Source: an uncultured Sphingomonas sp. (GTDB lineage Bacteria; Pseudomonadota; Alphaproteobacteria; Sphingomonadales; Sphingomonadaceae). Taken from it: a DNA stretch of 55,170 nt. A program made the translations under genes and the position numbers. This document shows positions 7,408-15,113 of the stretch, piece after piece. The notes under the pieces are model-generated. The model did not search any database, was not told where the DNA came from, and worked only from the letters and a program-made list of their open reading frames with translations. The stretch lies in contig CAJYIX010000006.1 in NCBI GenBank assembly GCA_913775315.1, positions 1-55,170 of the forward strand, in the 5' to 3' direction. Position 1 is the first letter of the stretch; every line of letters starts with the position of its first letter.

Positions 7408-9220
7408 TGCCCGCCGCGACGTAAGCGACCGCGAAGAGATAGCCGACCATGAACAGCGGCCATTTCCAGCCATTGGTCTCGCGCCGCGTCACCGCGATCG
7501 TCGAGATGCACTGCGGCGCGAACACGAACCACGCGAGGAAGGCGAGCGCGGTGGCGAGGCTCCAGCGCTTCTGAAGCTGCTCGCGGATCGTTGCCTGTCC
7601 CTTGTCCCCCTCGGCATCGTCGACGGCATAGACGGTGCCGATCGCCGCCACCGCCACCTCTCGCGCCGCCATCGCGGGAATGAGCGCCAGCGCGATGTCG
7701 TGGTTGAAGCCGATCGGGCGGACGACGACCTCCAGGCCGCTGGCGATCCGGCCGGCGACCGAATATTCGGTCTGCGGCACGCCCGGCGGCGCCTTGGGGA
7801 AGCTCAGGAGCGCCCAGAGGATGACGGTGGTGAGGAGGATGATCGTCCCCGCCCGCTTCAGGAATGCCACCGCGCGGCTCCACAGGCCGAGCGCGAAATC
7901 GCGCAGGTTGGGCATCTGGTAACGCGGCATCTCGAGCATGAAGCCCGACGACGCGCCCTTCGTCACCGAGCGGCGCAGCGCCAGCGCGGCGACGAACGCC
8001 CCCGCGATCCCGGCGATGTAGAGCCCGAACAGGACGATCCCCTGAAGCCCCACGCCCGGCAGCACCGCGCGATCGGAAATGAAGGCGCCGATGATGATCG
8101 TGTAGACCGGCAGCCGCGCCGAACAGGTCATGAGCGGCGCGATCAGGATCGTCGTCAGCCGGTCCTTTTCGTCGTCGATCGTCCGGGTCGCCATGATCCC
8201 CGGCACCGCGCAGGCGAAGCTGGAGAGAAGCGGGATGAACGCGCGGCCCGACAGCCCGACGCTCGCCATCAGCCGGTCCATCAGGAACGCCGCGCGGACC
8301 ATATAGCCCGATGCCTCGAGCAGCAGGATGAAGCCGAACAGGATCAGGATCGGCGGCAGGAACACGATCACCGCCCCCACGCCGGCGATGATGCCATCGA
8401 CGATCAGCGAGCGGACGAACCCCTCGGGCAGCAGATCGCCCGCGAAGCTGCCAAGCGCCGCCACCCCCTCCTCGATCCAGCCGACCGGCACCTCCGACCA
8501 GGCGAAGACGGACTGGAAGATGACGAACAGCAACGCCAGCAGCACCGCCATTCCCCAGACCGGATGCAGCAGCACGCCATCGAGCCGATGGGCCAGCCGG
8601 CGCGAGCGCGTCTCGCTGACCGTCGCGGCGGCGGCAAGCTGGCGCGCCTCGCGCTGGAGCATGGCGATGTCGAGCAGCACCGGCTCGGCGGGCGTGTCTG
8701 AGACGTGGCGCAGCGCCTCGACCAGCGCCTCGCGAAGCGCGTCGAGGCCGCGGCGGCGGACGGCGACGGTGGGCACGACGGGCAGGCCAAGCGCCTGCGA
8801 CAGCCGCTCGGGATCGAGCGTCAGGCCGTCGCGCTCGGCGAGGTCGATCATGTTGAGCGCGACGACGATCGGCATCCCCAGCCCCTTGAGCTGGAGGACG
8901 AAGCGCAGGTGATTGTCGAGATTGCCGGCATCGACGACGACGAGCAGCGCATCGGGCCGCCGCTCCCCCGCCAGCTTTCCGAGCACCACGTCGCGCGTCA
9001 CCCGCTCGTCGGGGCTGGCAGGATCGAGGCTGTAGGTGCCGGGCAGGTCGATGAGTTCGGCCGGGCGCCCGTCGGCGAGCGAGAGCCGGCCGGTATGCCG
9101 CTCGACCGTGACGCCGGGATAGTTGCCCACCTTCTGGCGCGCGCCGGTCAGCGCGTTGAACAGCGCCGACTTGCCGGCATTGGGATTGCCGACCAGCGCG
9201 ATCAGGGGCTGAGCGTGCAC
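7370..9220 (-). CDS. feoB: Ferrous iron transporter FeoB
   Basis: 616 residues. The N-terminal G domain has GNPNAGKS (11-18, G1), YPGVTVERH (G2), DLPGTYSL (G3) and NMID (G4). It is followed by a helical domain and about eight to ten membrane segments with the paired Gate motifs typical of FeoB. It imports Fe2+ across the inner membrane. The start is GTG at 9220, sharing one base with the feoA stop (TAGTG). A longer upstream frame exists but overlaps feoA and is not homologous. It is shorter than E. coli FeoB, a normal size for alphaproteobacteria. No feoC is visible downstream. Confidence 0.95.
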   Translation of the reverse strand: MHAQPLIALVGNPNAGKSALFNALTGARQKVGNYPGVTVERHTGRLSLADGRPAELIDLPGTYSLDPASPDERVTRDVVLGKLAGERRPDALLVVVDAGNLDNHLRFVLQLKGLGMPIVVALNMIDLAERDGLTLDPERLSQALGLPVVPTVAVRRRGLDALREALVEALRHVSDTPAEPVLLDIAMLQREARQLAAAATVSETRSRRLAHRLDGVLLHPVWGMAVLLALLFVIFQSVFAWSEVPVGWIEEGVAALGSFAGDLLPEGFVRSLIVDGIIAGVGAVIVFLPPILILFGFILLLEASGYMVRAAFLMDRLMASVGLSGRAFIPLLSSFACAVPGIMATRTIDDEKDRLTTILIAPLMTCSARLPVYTIIIGAFISDRAVLPGVGLQGIVLFGLYIAGIAGAFVAALALRRSVTKGASSGFMLEMPRYQMPNLRDFALGLWSRAVAFLKRAGTIILLTTVILWALLSFPKAPPGVPQTEYSVAGRIASGLEVVVRPIGFNHDIALALIPAMAAREVAVAAIGTVYAVDDAEGDKGQATIREQLQKRWSLATALAFLAWFVFAPQCISTIAVTRRETNGWKWPLFMVGYLFAVAYVAAGITYWIAVAAGLG

Positions 9221-9474
9221 TAGCTGGCGGGCGCGACGTGGATCGCGCGCGCCACGTGGCGGCGGATGGCGATGGTCATGCGGCCGATGCGGCAGGCGAT
9301 CGGCCCGCCGCCGAGCGTCGAGCGATGCACCATCTCGACCGCGACCCCTTCGTCGAGGCCGAGTTCGCGCAGCCGCCGCGCCTCCGGCAGCGAGAGCGAC
9401 TGCCAGTCGACCGCCTGCACGACCGCGCGGGCGTCGCGCGACAACTGGACGAGGCTGAGCGTCGGCGAAAGCAT
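9220..9474 (-). CDS. feoA: FeoA ferrous iron transport accessory protein
   Basis: 84 residues of SH3-like FeoA fold: ARRLRELGLDEG, then MVHRSTLGGGPIACRIG and the MTIAIRRHVARAIHV strand. It is the small cytosolic partner of FeoB and is coupled to it by a one-base overlap. The first ATG (9474) has no Shine-Dalgarno sequence and sits inside a Fur-like site, so the mRNA may be leaderless or translation may begin slightly downstream. Confidence 0.9.
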   Translation of the reverse strand: MLSPTLSLVQLSRDARAVVQAVDWQSLSLPEARRLRELGLDEGVAVEMVHRSTLGGGPIACRIGRMTIAIRRHVARAIHVAPAS

Positions 9475-9491
9475 TGCGAGCGATTATCAAT
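9473..9491 (-). promoter_or_regulatory. Fur-like iron operator at the feoA start
   Basis: Read on the minus strand the 19-mer is ATTGATAATCGCTCGCAAT, with matching ends (ATTG/CAAT) and the GATAAT core usual for Fur boxes. It overlaps the feoA start codon, where iron-dependent repression of feoAB would be expected. Assignment is by resemblance and context only. Confidence 0.45.
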
Positions 9492-9529
9492 AGAAGCAGG
9501 CGAGCGCCAGCATTAATTGTTGGGGGGTG

Positions 9530-9699
9530 CTCCCCTCCCTGGACAAGAGCATCAGGTCAAGCAGGCCCCCAGCTGCCCTGAGCCGCGCGGGGCGCGGCTC
9601 ACCTGATGCTGGTCGGGGGTGGGTCGGCCGGCTTGTCGGGGGCCGGGTGCACCAAGCAGGCCGACCTACCCCCAGCCCTTCCCTTCCAAAGGAGGGGAG
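9530..9699. repeat. Nested inverted-repeat element, MITE-like
   Basis: CTCCCCTCC (9530-9538) is matched by GGAGGGGAG (9691-9699). Inside, AGCATCAGGT (9548-9557) is matched by ACCTGATGCT (9601-9610), and GAGCCGCG (9580-9587) by CGCGGCTC (9593-9600) around a 5-base loop. The 284-base gap between feoA and the next gene otherwise holds no gene. It could be a small non-autonomous repeat or a bidirectional structured spacer. Confidence 0.5.
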
Positions 9700-9758
9700 T
9701 CGGTCGCGCGCGGGGCACAGGGCTGGCCTGTCGCGGCCCGACGCCCTATCTTTGGCTC

Positions 9759-10109
9759 ATGACCTTCCTCGAACGTCTCTCGCCGCTTCGGGCGTGGCGC
9801 GACCTGCGCCTGTTCCTGTCGTACCGGCAGCCCTATGAGCTGATCTTCCTGGCGCTGGCGATCATCGTGACGGCGGTGGTCATCGCCGCCTTCTACGTCG
9901 ACTCAAAGATCGAGAAGCCGTACAAGCCGCCCGAGATCACTTATTTCGAAAGCTGGCCCGCGGATCGAACCGACGCGCAGATCAAAGCGCAGCAGGCGAT
10001 CGACCAGGCCAAGAAAGAAAAGCTGATGGCCGAACTCAAGGCCAAACAGGAAGAGCGAAAAGCCGAGTTCAAGCGCCTGAACGACAAGCTGGAGCGCTGG
10101 GGCCTTTGA
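9759..10109 (+). CDS. Small single-pass membrane protein upstream of ribD
   Basis: 116 residues beginning MTFLERLSPLRAWRD. It has one clear transmembrane helix (LIFLALAIIVTAVVIAAFYV, about 30-50) and then a soluble tail. The tail carries PEITYFESWPADRTD and a long Lys/Glu/Gln-rich helix that is probably a coiled coil (about 75-112). I do not recognise a functional family. The stop overlaps the TTG start of ribD (TTGA), so it is the first gene of the riboflavin transcript. The frame runs upstream without a stop, but the ATG at 9759 is the first sensible start after the repeat region. Confidence 0.75.
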   Translation: MTFLERLSPLRAWRDLRLFLSYRQPYELIFLALAIIVTAVVIAAFYVDSKIEKPYKPPEITYFESWPADRTDAQIKAQQAIDQAKKEKLMAELKAKQEERKAEFKRLNDKLERWGL

Positions 10110-11068
10110 CCGATGACGAGCGCTGGATGGGGGCGGCGCTCGCGCTGGCGGCGCGGGGCGTCGGGCGCACGGCTCCCAATCCAAGCGTCGGCTGCGTAAT
10201 CGCGAAGGACGGCCGCGTCGTCGGTCGCGGCTGGACCCAGCCTGGTGGACGCCCGCATGCGGAAGCGATGGCGCTGGCGCAGGCGGGCGACGCCGCCAGA
10301 AGCGCCACCGCCTATGTGACGCTCGAACCCTGCGCGCACGAGTCGGCGCGGGGGCCCGCCTGTGCCGATCTGCTCGCCGCAGCCGGCGTTGCGCGGGTGG
10401 TGGCGGCGCTGCGCGATCCCGACCCGCGCACCGACGGCGCGGGCCTTGCCCGCTTGGCCGCGGCCGGCATCGACTCGCGCTGCGGCCTGCGCGAGGGCGA
10501 AGCGCGCGCGAGCATGGCGGGGTTTCTCACCCGCCGGGTGCTGGGTCGGCCGCACGTCACGCTCAAGCTTGCGCTGTCGCTCGACGGCGGCGTGGCGATG
10601 GGCGACGGCCGGAGCCAGTGGATCACCGGAGCCGAAGCGCGCGCGCATGCGCATCTGGAGCGCGCCCGTCACGATCTGATACTGGTAGGCGCGGGCACGC
10701 TTGCAGCCGATGCCCCCCGCCTCGACGTGCGGCTACAAGGGCTTGAGGATCGGGCACCCCGGCGGGTCCTGCTCAGCCGGACGGTCCGGCCACCGGAAGG
10801 CTGGCTGGGCGTCGATCGCCCTGGCGATATCGCCGACCTGCCGGGCGACCTTCTGATGATCGAGGGCGGCGCGGCGACCGCCGCCGCCTTCCTCGCCGCG
10901 GGTCTGGTCGACCGGCTGCTCGTCTATCGCGCGCCGATCCTGATCGGGGCGGCGCGGACGCTCGGCGATATCGGGCTTAGGGATTTGGGGCAGGCGCATG
11001 GGCGCTGGCGCCGCACCGACCGGCGGACGCTTGGCGTCGATACGCTTGAGGTGTACGGGCGCGCCTGA
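10106..11068 (+). CDS. ribD: RibD, riboflavin deaminase/reductase
   Basis: 320 residues. The N-terminal cytidine-deaminase-like domain (about 1-145) has the zinc motif H51-A-E53 (GGRPHAEAM) and PC...C (C76, C86). The C-terminal domain (about 146-320) is the NADPH-dependent reductase (HVTLKLALSLDGGVA, LVGAGTL, IEGGAATAAAFL). It converts the pyrimidine released by GTP cyclohydrolase II in two steps of riboflavin synthesis. The TTG start at 10106 gives the usual RWMGAALALA N-terminus and overlaps the previous stop. Its stop overlaps the ribE ATG. Confidence 0.95.
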   Translation: MTDDERWMGAALALAARGVGRTAPNPSVGCVIAKDGRVVGRGWTQPGGRPHAEAMALAQAGDAARSATAYVTLEPCAHESARGPACADLLAAAGVARVVAALRDPDPRTDGAGLARLAAAGIDSRCGLREGEARASMAGFLTRRVLGRPHVTLKLALSLDGGVAMGDGRSQWITGAEARAHAHLERARHDLILVGAGTLAADAPRLDVRLQGLEDRAPRRVLLSRTVRPPEGWLGVDRPGDIADLPGDLLMIEGGAATAAAFLAAGLVDRLLVYRAPILIGAARTLGDIGLRDLGQAHGRWRRTDRRTLGVDTLEVYGRA

Positions 11069-11676
11069 TGTTTACCGGAATCGTCACCGATGTCGGCCGT
11101 ATCGAGGCCGTCGAAACGCAGGGCGACCTGCGCGTCATCGTCTCCACCGCCTATGATACCGCCGCGATCGACCTCGGCGCGTCGGTCATGTGCTCGGGCG
11201 TCTGCCTGACCGTGGTCGACAAGTCGCCGGGCCGGCTTGCCTTCGACTTGTCGGCCGAGAGCGTGTCGCGCACCGCCGAGGGCATGTGGAGCGAGGGGCG
11301 CGCGCTCAACCTCGAACGCGCGCTGCGGCTGGGCGACGAGCTGGGCGGGCATATCGTCACCGGCCATGTCGATGCGGTCGGCACGGTCGCCGCGGTCGAG
11401 CCCGAGGGCGGCAGCCTGCGCGTGACCATCGAAGCGCCGCGCGACCTCGCCCCCTATGTGGCGGCGAAGGGCTCGATCACCGTCGACGGCATCTCGCTGA
11501 CCGTCAATTCGGTCGATGACACCCCGGACGCCGTGCGCTTCGGCCTCAACATCATCCCGCACACGGCCGAGGTCACAACCTTTGCCGACCTCACGCCGGG
11601 CCGCGCCGTCAATCTCGAGATCGACGTGCTCGCCCGCTACCTCCAGCGCATGGAACAGGCGCGTGCCGCAACCTGA
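11068..11676 (+). CDS. ribE: Riboflavin synthase alpha subunit
   Basis: 202 residues starting with the signature MFTGIVTDVG. Two homologous lumazine-binding barrels are visible, with CSGVCLTVVD in the first and GSITVDGISLTVNSV plus NIIPHTAEVTTF in the second. It dismutates two 6,7-dimethyl-8-ribityllumazine molecules to riboflavin. It overlaps ribD by one base and the next gene by about 14 bases. Confidence 0.95.
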   Translation: MFTGIVTDVGRIEAVETQGDLRVIVSTAYDTAAIDLGASVMCSGVCLTVVDKSPGRLAFDLSAESVSRTAEGMWSEGRALNLERALRLGDELGGHIVTGHVDAVGTVAAVEPEGGSLRVTIEAPRDLAPYVAAKGSITVDGISLTVNSVDDTPDAVRFGLNIIPHTAEVTTFADLTPGRAVNLEIDVLARYLQRMEQARAAT

Positions 11677-12808
11677 AGTCTCCCGTCTCCGCCACGCCTT
11701 CCTCTCCAGCCCCGAGGAGATCATCGACGAGGCGCGTAACGGGCGCATGTTCATCCTCGTCGACGACGAGGATCGGGAGAATGAGGGCGACCTCGTCATC
11801 CCCGCACAGATGGCGACGCCCGCCGCGATCAACTTCATGGCGACGCATGGCCGCGGCCTGATCTGTCTCGCCATGACCAAGGCGCGGACCGACCAGCTCG
11901 GCCTGCCGCTGATGAGCGCCGCCAACGGCACCCGGCACCAGACCGCGTTCACCGTGTCGATCGAGGCGGTGAAGGGTGTCACCACCGGCATTTCCGCCGC
12001 CGACCGCGCGCGCACCATCTCGGTCGCGATCGACGCGTCGAAGGGGCCGGAGGAGATCACCACCCCCGGCCACGTCTTCCCGCTGGTCGCGCGCGAGGGC
12101 GGCGTGCTGGTCCGCGCCGGCCATACCGAGGCGGCGGTGGACGTGTCGCGCCTCGCCGGGCTCAATCCCTCGGGCGTGATCTGCGAGATCATGAAAGAGG
12201 ACGGGACGATGGCCCGCCTCGACGACCTCGTCTCATTCGCGCAGTTCCACAACCTTAAGATCGGCACGATCCGCGACCTCATCGCCTATCGCCGCCGCTA
12301 CGATCACCTCGTCGAGAAGCGCGCCGAGACCCGCTTCGACAGCGCCTGGGGCGGCGAGTGGCGGGCGATCACCTATTGGAACCGCGCGCAGGGCACCGAG
12401 CAGATCGCGCTGGTCAAGGGCCGGATCGACCCGACCAAGCCGACGCTGGTCCGCATGCACGCCCTTTCCCCCCTGCCCGACCTGTTCGGTGAGGCGGGGC
12501 AGCGCGGATCGCTCCTCCGCCGCTCGATGGAGATCATCGGCGAGGAGGGCGCGGGCGTCATCGTCGTCATCAACAAGCCGCGCAGCGACGCCTTCACCAC
12601 CGCGCTGATGGCGCGCGAGGGCAAGCTCGCGCCCGCCGACATGGACGAGCTGCGCGATTACGGCGTCGGCGCGATGATCCTGACCGAATTGGGCGTCGAG
12701 GAGATGACGCTTCTCACCAACACCCACCACACGCTCGTCGGGCTCGAAGGCTATGGCCTGTCGATCGTCGGTGAGCGGCCGATCACCCTGGAAGAGGACG
12801 CCGCCTGA
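11663..12808 (+). CDS. ribB: RibB with degenerate GTP cyclohydrolase II domain (RibBX-like)
   Basis: 381 residues from a GTG at 11663. The N-terminal half is 3,4-dihydroxy-2-butanone-4-phosphate synthase with intact [11 protein letters not shown] (34-44), the T-T-G-I-S loop, and the GHTEAAVD region. The C-terminal half aligns by pattern with GTP cyclohydrolase II ([39 protein letters not shown]). It lacks the three zinc Cys (expected C-L-T-G...C-D-C, here [15 protein letters not shown]) and the RQEGRGIGL active-site loop. It should therefore supply only the RibB activity; a separate ribA is expected elsewhere. Such RibBX hybrids are known in proteobacteria. Confidence 0.92.
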   Translation: MPQPEVSRLRHAFLSSPEEIIDEARNGRMFILVDDEDRENEGDLVIPAQMATPAAINFMATHGRGLICLAMTKARTDQLGLPLMSAANGTRHQTAFTVSIEAVKGVTTGISAADRARTISVAIDASKGPEEITTPGHVFPLVAREGGVLVRAGHTEAAVDVSRLAGLNPSGVICEIMKEDGTMARLDDLVSFAQFHNLKIGTIRDLIAYRRRYDHLVEKRAETRFDSAWGGEWRAITYWNRAQGTEQIALVKGRIDPTKPTLVRMHALSPLPDLFGEAGQRGSLLRRSMEIIGEEGAGVIVVINKPRSDAFTTALMAREGKLAPADMDELRDYGVGAMILTELGVEEMTLLTNTHHTLVGLEGYGLSIVGERPITLEEDAA

Positions 12809-13227
12809 TGGGCAAGCTGTTGATCGTCGAGGCGCGCTTCTACGACCACCTCAACGACATGCTGATCGAGGGCGCCCGCGCCGCGATCAAGGCCGCGGGC
12901 CACACGTCGGAGACGGTGACGGTGCCCGGCGCGCTCGAAATTCCCGCCGCGATCGCGCTCGCCGATCAGTCGGGGCTCTATGACGGCTATGTCGCGATCG
13001 GCGTCGTCATCCGCGGCGAGACCTATCATTTCGAGATCGTCGCGGGCGAGAGCGCGCGCGGGATCCTTGCGATGACGATGGACGGCCTCGCCATCGGCAA
13101 TGGCATCCTGACAACCGAGAACGAGGGACAGGCGATCGTCCGCGCCGATCCCCGCCAAAAGGACAAGGGCGGCGAGGCGGCGAAGGCCGCGCTCGCGCTG
13201 ATGGCGCTTCGCGAACGCTTCGCATGA
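12808..13227 (+). CDS. ribH: Lumazine synthase RibH
   Basis: 139 residues with the compact alpha/beta fold of 6,7-dimethyl-8-ribityllumazine synthase. It shows [14 protein letters not shown], the [12 protein letters not shown] loop, [19 protein letters not shown] with the catalytic His, and [12 protein letters not shown]. It condenses the RibD product with the RibB product just before the riboflavin synthase step. One-base overlap with the RibB gene upstream and ATGA overlap with the acetyltransferase gene downstream. Confidence 0.95.
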   Translation: MGKLLIVEARFYDHLNDMLIEGARAAIKAAGHTSETVTVPGALEIPAAIALADQSGLYDGYVAIGVVIRGETYHFEIVAGESARGILAMTMDGLAIGNGILTTENEGQAIVRADPRQKDKGGEAAKAALALMALRERFA

Positions 13228-13763
13228 CCACGGGGCCGGTCCTTTTCACTGACCGGCTCCTTCTTCGCTTGCCGGAGCCGCAGGATTTCGACGGCTGGGC
13301 GGAGATGTCCGCCGACACGGGGACGATGCGCTTCCTCGGCGGTGCGCGCGGGCGCGAGGAGGCGTGGCGCGACTTCGCGCTGCGCCGCGGTGCATGGGAC
13401 GTGCGGGGCTTCTCGATGTTCTCGGTGGTCGAGCGCGCGACCGGTGCCTGGGTCGGGCGGATCGGCCCGTGGCAGCCCGAGGGGTGGCCGGGGACCGAGG
13501 TCGGCTGGGGCGTCCACCCCGCCTTTGCCGGGCGCGGCTATGCGCATGAAGCGGCGGTCGCCTGCATCGACTTCGTGTTTGAAATGCTCGGCTGGGACGA
13601 CGTGATCCACACGATCGCGGCCGAAAACGCCCGCTCGATTGCGCTCGCCGAGCGGCTGGGATCGCGCGATCGCGGGCCGGTCGCGCTGCCCCCGCCGCTT
13701 GCCGATCTGGCCGTTCGCGCCTGGGGCCAGACGGCGGCCGAGTGGCGCGCCCGCCGCCGCTGA
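13224..13763 (+). CDS. GNAT family N-acetyltransferase
   Basis: 179 residues beginning [20 protein letters not shown], the usual start of RimJ/RimL-type acetyltransferases. [19 protein letters not shown] gives beta-4, and the acetyl-CoA loop is [13 protein letters not shown] conserved N-A-R-S ([13 protein letters not shown]) follows. The substrate is unknown. It is translationally coupled to ribH (ATGA), but many sphingomonad GNATs ride at the end of unrelated operons, so a riboflavin role should not be assumed. Confidence 0.9.
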   Translation: MTTGPVLFTDRLLLRLPEPQDFDGWAEMSADTGTMRFLGGARGREEAWRDFALRRGAWDVRGFSMFSVVERATGAWVGRIGPWQPEGWPGTEVGWGVHPAFAGRGYAHEAAVACIDFVFEMLGWDDVIHTIAAENARSIALAERLGSRDRGPVALPPPLADLAVRAWGQTAAEWRARRR

Positions 13764-13842
13764 CAAACTTTGCGACAAACGCGTCGTTGCGCACTGCGGC
13801 GAAAGCGGCGACATGGTCCAAAGTCCGTTGGAACCCAAATCG

Positions 13843-13886
13843 TTGATGGCCCGTTCCGGTCGGCGTTTAACCGCAGCACGCTGCGG
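13843..13886 (+). promoter_or_regulatory. Putative promoter and operator of the RND efflux operon
   Basis: TTGATG (13843-13848) and TTTAAC (13866-13871) are separated by 17 bases, a weak sigma-70-type promoter. Starting at the last base of the -10 is the palindrome CCGCAGC-AC-GCTGCGG (13871-13886), which would cover the transcription start. That is a usual position for a repressor site. The regulator is not encoded next door. Resemblance only. Confidence 0.4.
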
Positions 13887-13922
13887 TGCCCTGTTATGCC
13901 TGTAATCTTCGGAAGGCCCGCC

Positions 13923-15107
13923 TTGCGACCCGTCCTAGCGCCCCTGCTCCCCGTCGTGCTGATGATCGCCGCCTGCTCGGGGGGCGGCAAGGATCAGGAA
14001 AAGGCGAAGGGCAAGGGACAAAGCGGCCCGCCCGAAGTCGGCTATGTCGTGATGAAGAGCGAGGCGGTGCCGCTGGTCAACGAACTGGCTGGCCGCACCG
14101 CCGCCTACGAGACTAGCGAAGTACGCCCGCAGGTATCCGGCGTCATCCAAGCGCGGCTGTTCACCGAGGGCAGTATCGTGCGCAAGGGCCAGACGCTCTA
14201 CCGCATCGACCCTCGCCTCTACCGCGCGGCGGTAAACGAAGCCGCTGCCAACGTCGCCAACGCCGAGGCGAACCGCGTCGCGACCACTGCCAAGGCCGAG
14301 CGTTTCCGTCCACTGGCCGAGATCGAGGCCGTCGCCAAGCAGGACTATACCGACGCCGTCGCCGCCGCGCGCCAGGCCGCGGCCCAGGTGCAGCAAGGGC
14401 GCGCACAGCTCGACACCGCGCGCATCAATCTTCGTTTCACCGACGTGCCCGCGCCCATCACCGGGCGCATCGGGCGCAGCCTGTTCACGACCGGCGCGCT
14501 GGTCACCGCGAACCAGGCCGATCCGCTGGCGATGATTCAGCGGCTCGACCCCATCTTCGTCGATATCCAGCAGAGTTCGACCGAGCTGCTCCAGCTTCGC
14601 CGCGCGCTCGCGACCGACGGCGTGATCCCGTCGACCGCCGAGGTTCGCCTGAGCCTCGAGGACGGTAGCGATTACGGCCAGGTCGGTACGCTCCAGTTTG
14701 CCGAGGCGATGGTCGATGCCACCACCGGCGCCGTCACGCTGCGCGCGCGTTTCCCCAATCCGCAGGGCATTCTGCTGCCGGGCATGTACGTCCGCGCCCG
14801 CTTCAGCCAGGCGACCGCCGAGGAAGCGATCCTCGTGCCGCAGGCGGGCGTCGCGCGCGACGCGCGGGGCAACGCCACCGTCTTCGTCATCGGGCCGGAC
14901 AACAAGGCGGTACAGCGCAAGGTGCGCGCGACGCGGACGATCGGCGATAAATGGCTCGTTACCGCAGGGCTCCGTGCCGGCGAGAAGGTGATTACAGAGG
15001 GGCTGGCGAACGTGAAGCCCGGCACCGCGGTGCGTCCGGTGCCCGCCGGCTCGCCACCGCGCCAACAGCCCAAGCCCAGCGGCGACGCCGCCAAGAGCGG
15101 GCGCTAA
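13923..15107 (+). CDS. RND efflux periplasmic adaptor lipoprotein
   Basis: 394 residues from TTG 13923, preceded by GGAAGG at six bases. An ATG at 13896 is in frame but lacks a ribosome-binding site. The lipoprotein signal ends IAAC (Cys18). Next come a biotinyl-lipoyl half (EVRPQVSGVIQARLFTEGS), an alpha-hairpin rich in Ala/Gln, the second lipoyl half (VPAPITGRIGRS), and beta-barrel and membrane-proximal domains (LPGMYVRARF, VPQAGVARD). This is the MexA/AcrA type adaptor that joins the inner-membrane pump to the outer-membrane channel. First gene of a three-gene operon. Confidence 0.93.
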   Translation: MRPVLAPLLPVVLMIAACSGGGKDQEKAKGKGQSGPPEVGYVVMKSEAVPLVNELAGRTAAYETSEVRPQVSGVIQARLFTEGSIVRKGQTLYRIDPRLYRAAVNEAAANVANAEANRVATTAKAERFRPLAEIEAVAKQDYTDAVAAARQAAAQVQQGRAQLDTARINLRFTDVPAPITGRIGRSLFTTGALVTANQADPLAMIQRLDPIFVDIQQSSTELLQLRRALATDGVIPSTAEVRLSLEDGSDYGQVGTLQFAEAMVDATTGAVTLRARFPNPQGILLPGMYVRARFSQATAEEAILVPQAGVARDARGNATVFVIGPDNKAVQRKVRATRTIGDKWLVTAGLRAGEKVITEGLANVKPGTAVRPVPAGSPPRQQPKPSGDAAKSGR

Positions 15108-15113
15108 CCGCTC

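Noticed and set aside
9221-9490. N-terminal extension of FeoB by 90 residues
   Set aside because: It overlaps feoA in another frame and is Arg/Ala-rich; the GTG at 9220 fits the family start.
12373-12808. Active GTP cyclohydrolase II
   Set aside because: Catalytic zinc Cys and the Arg/Glu loop are absent, so the domain is called degenerate.
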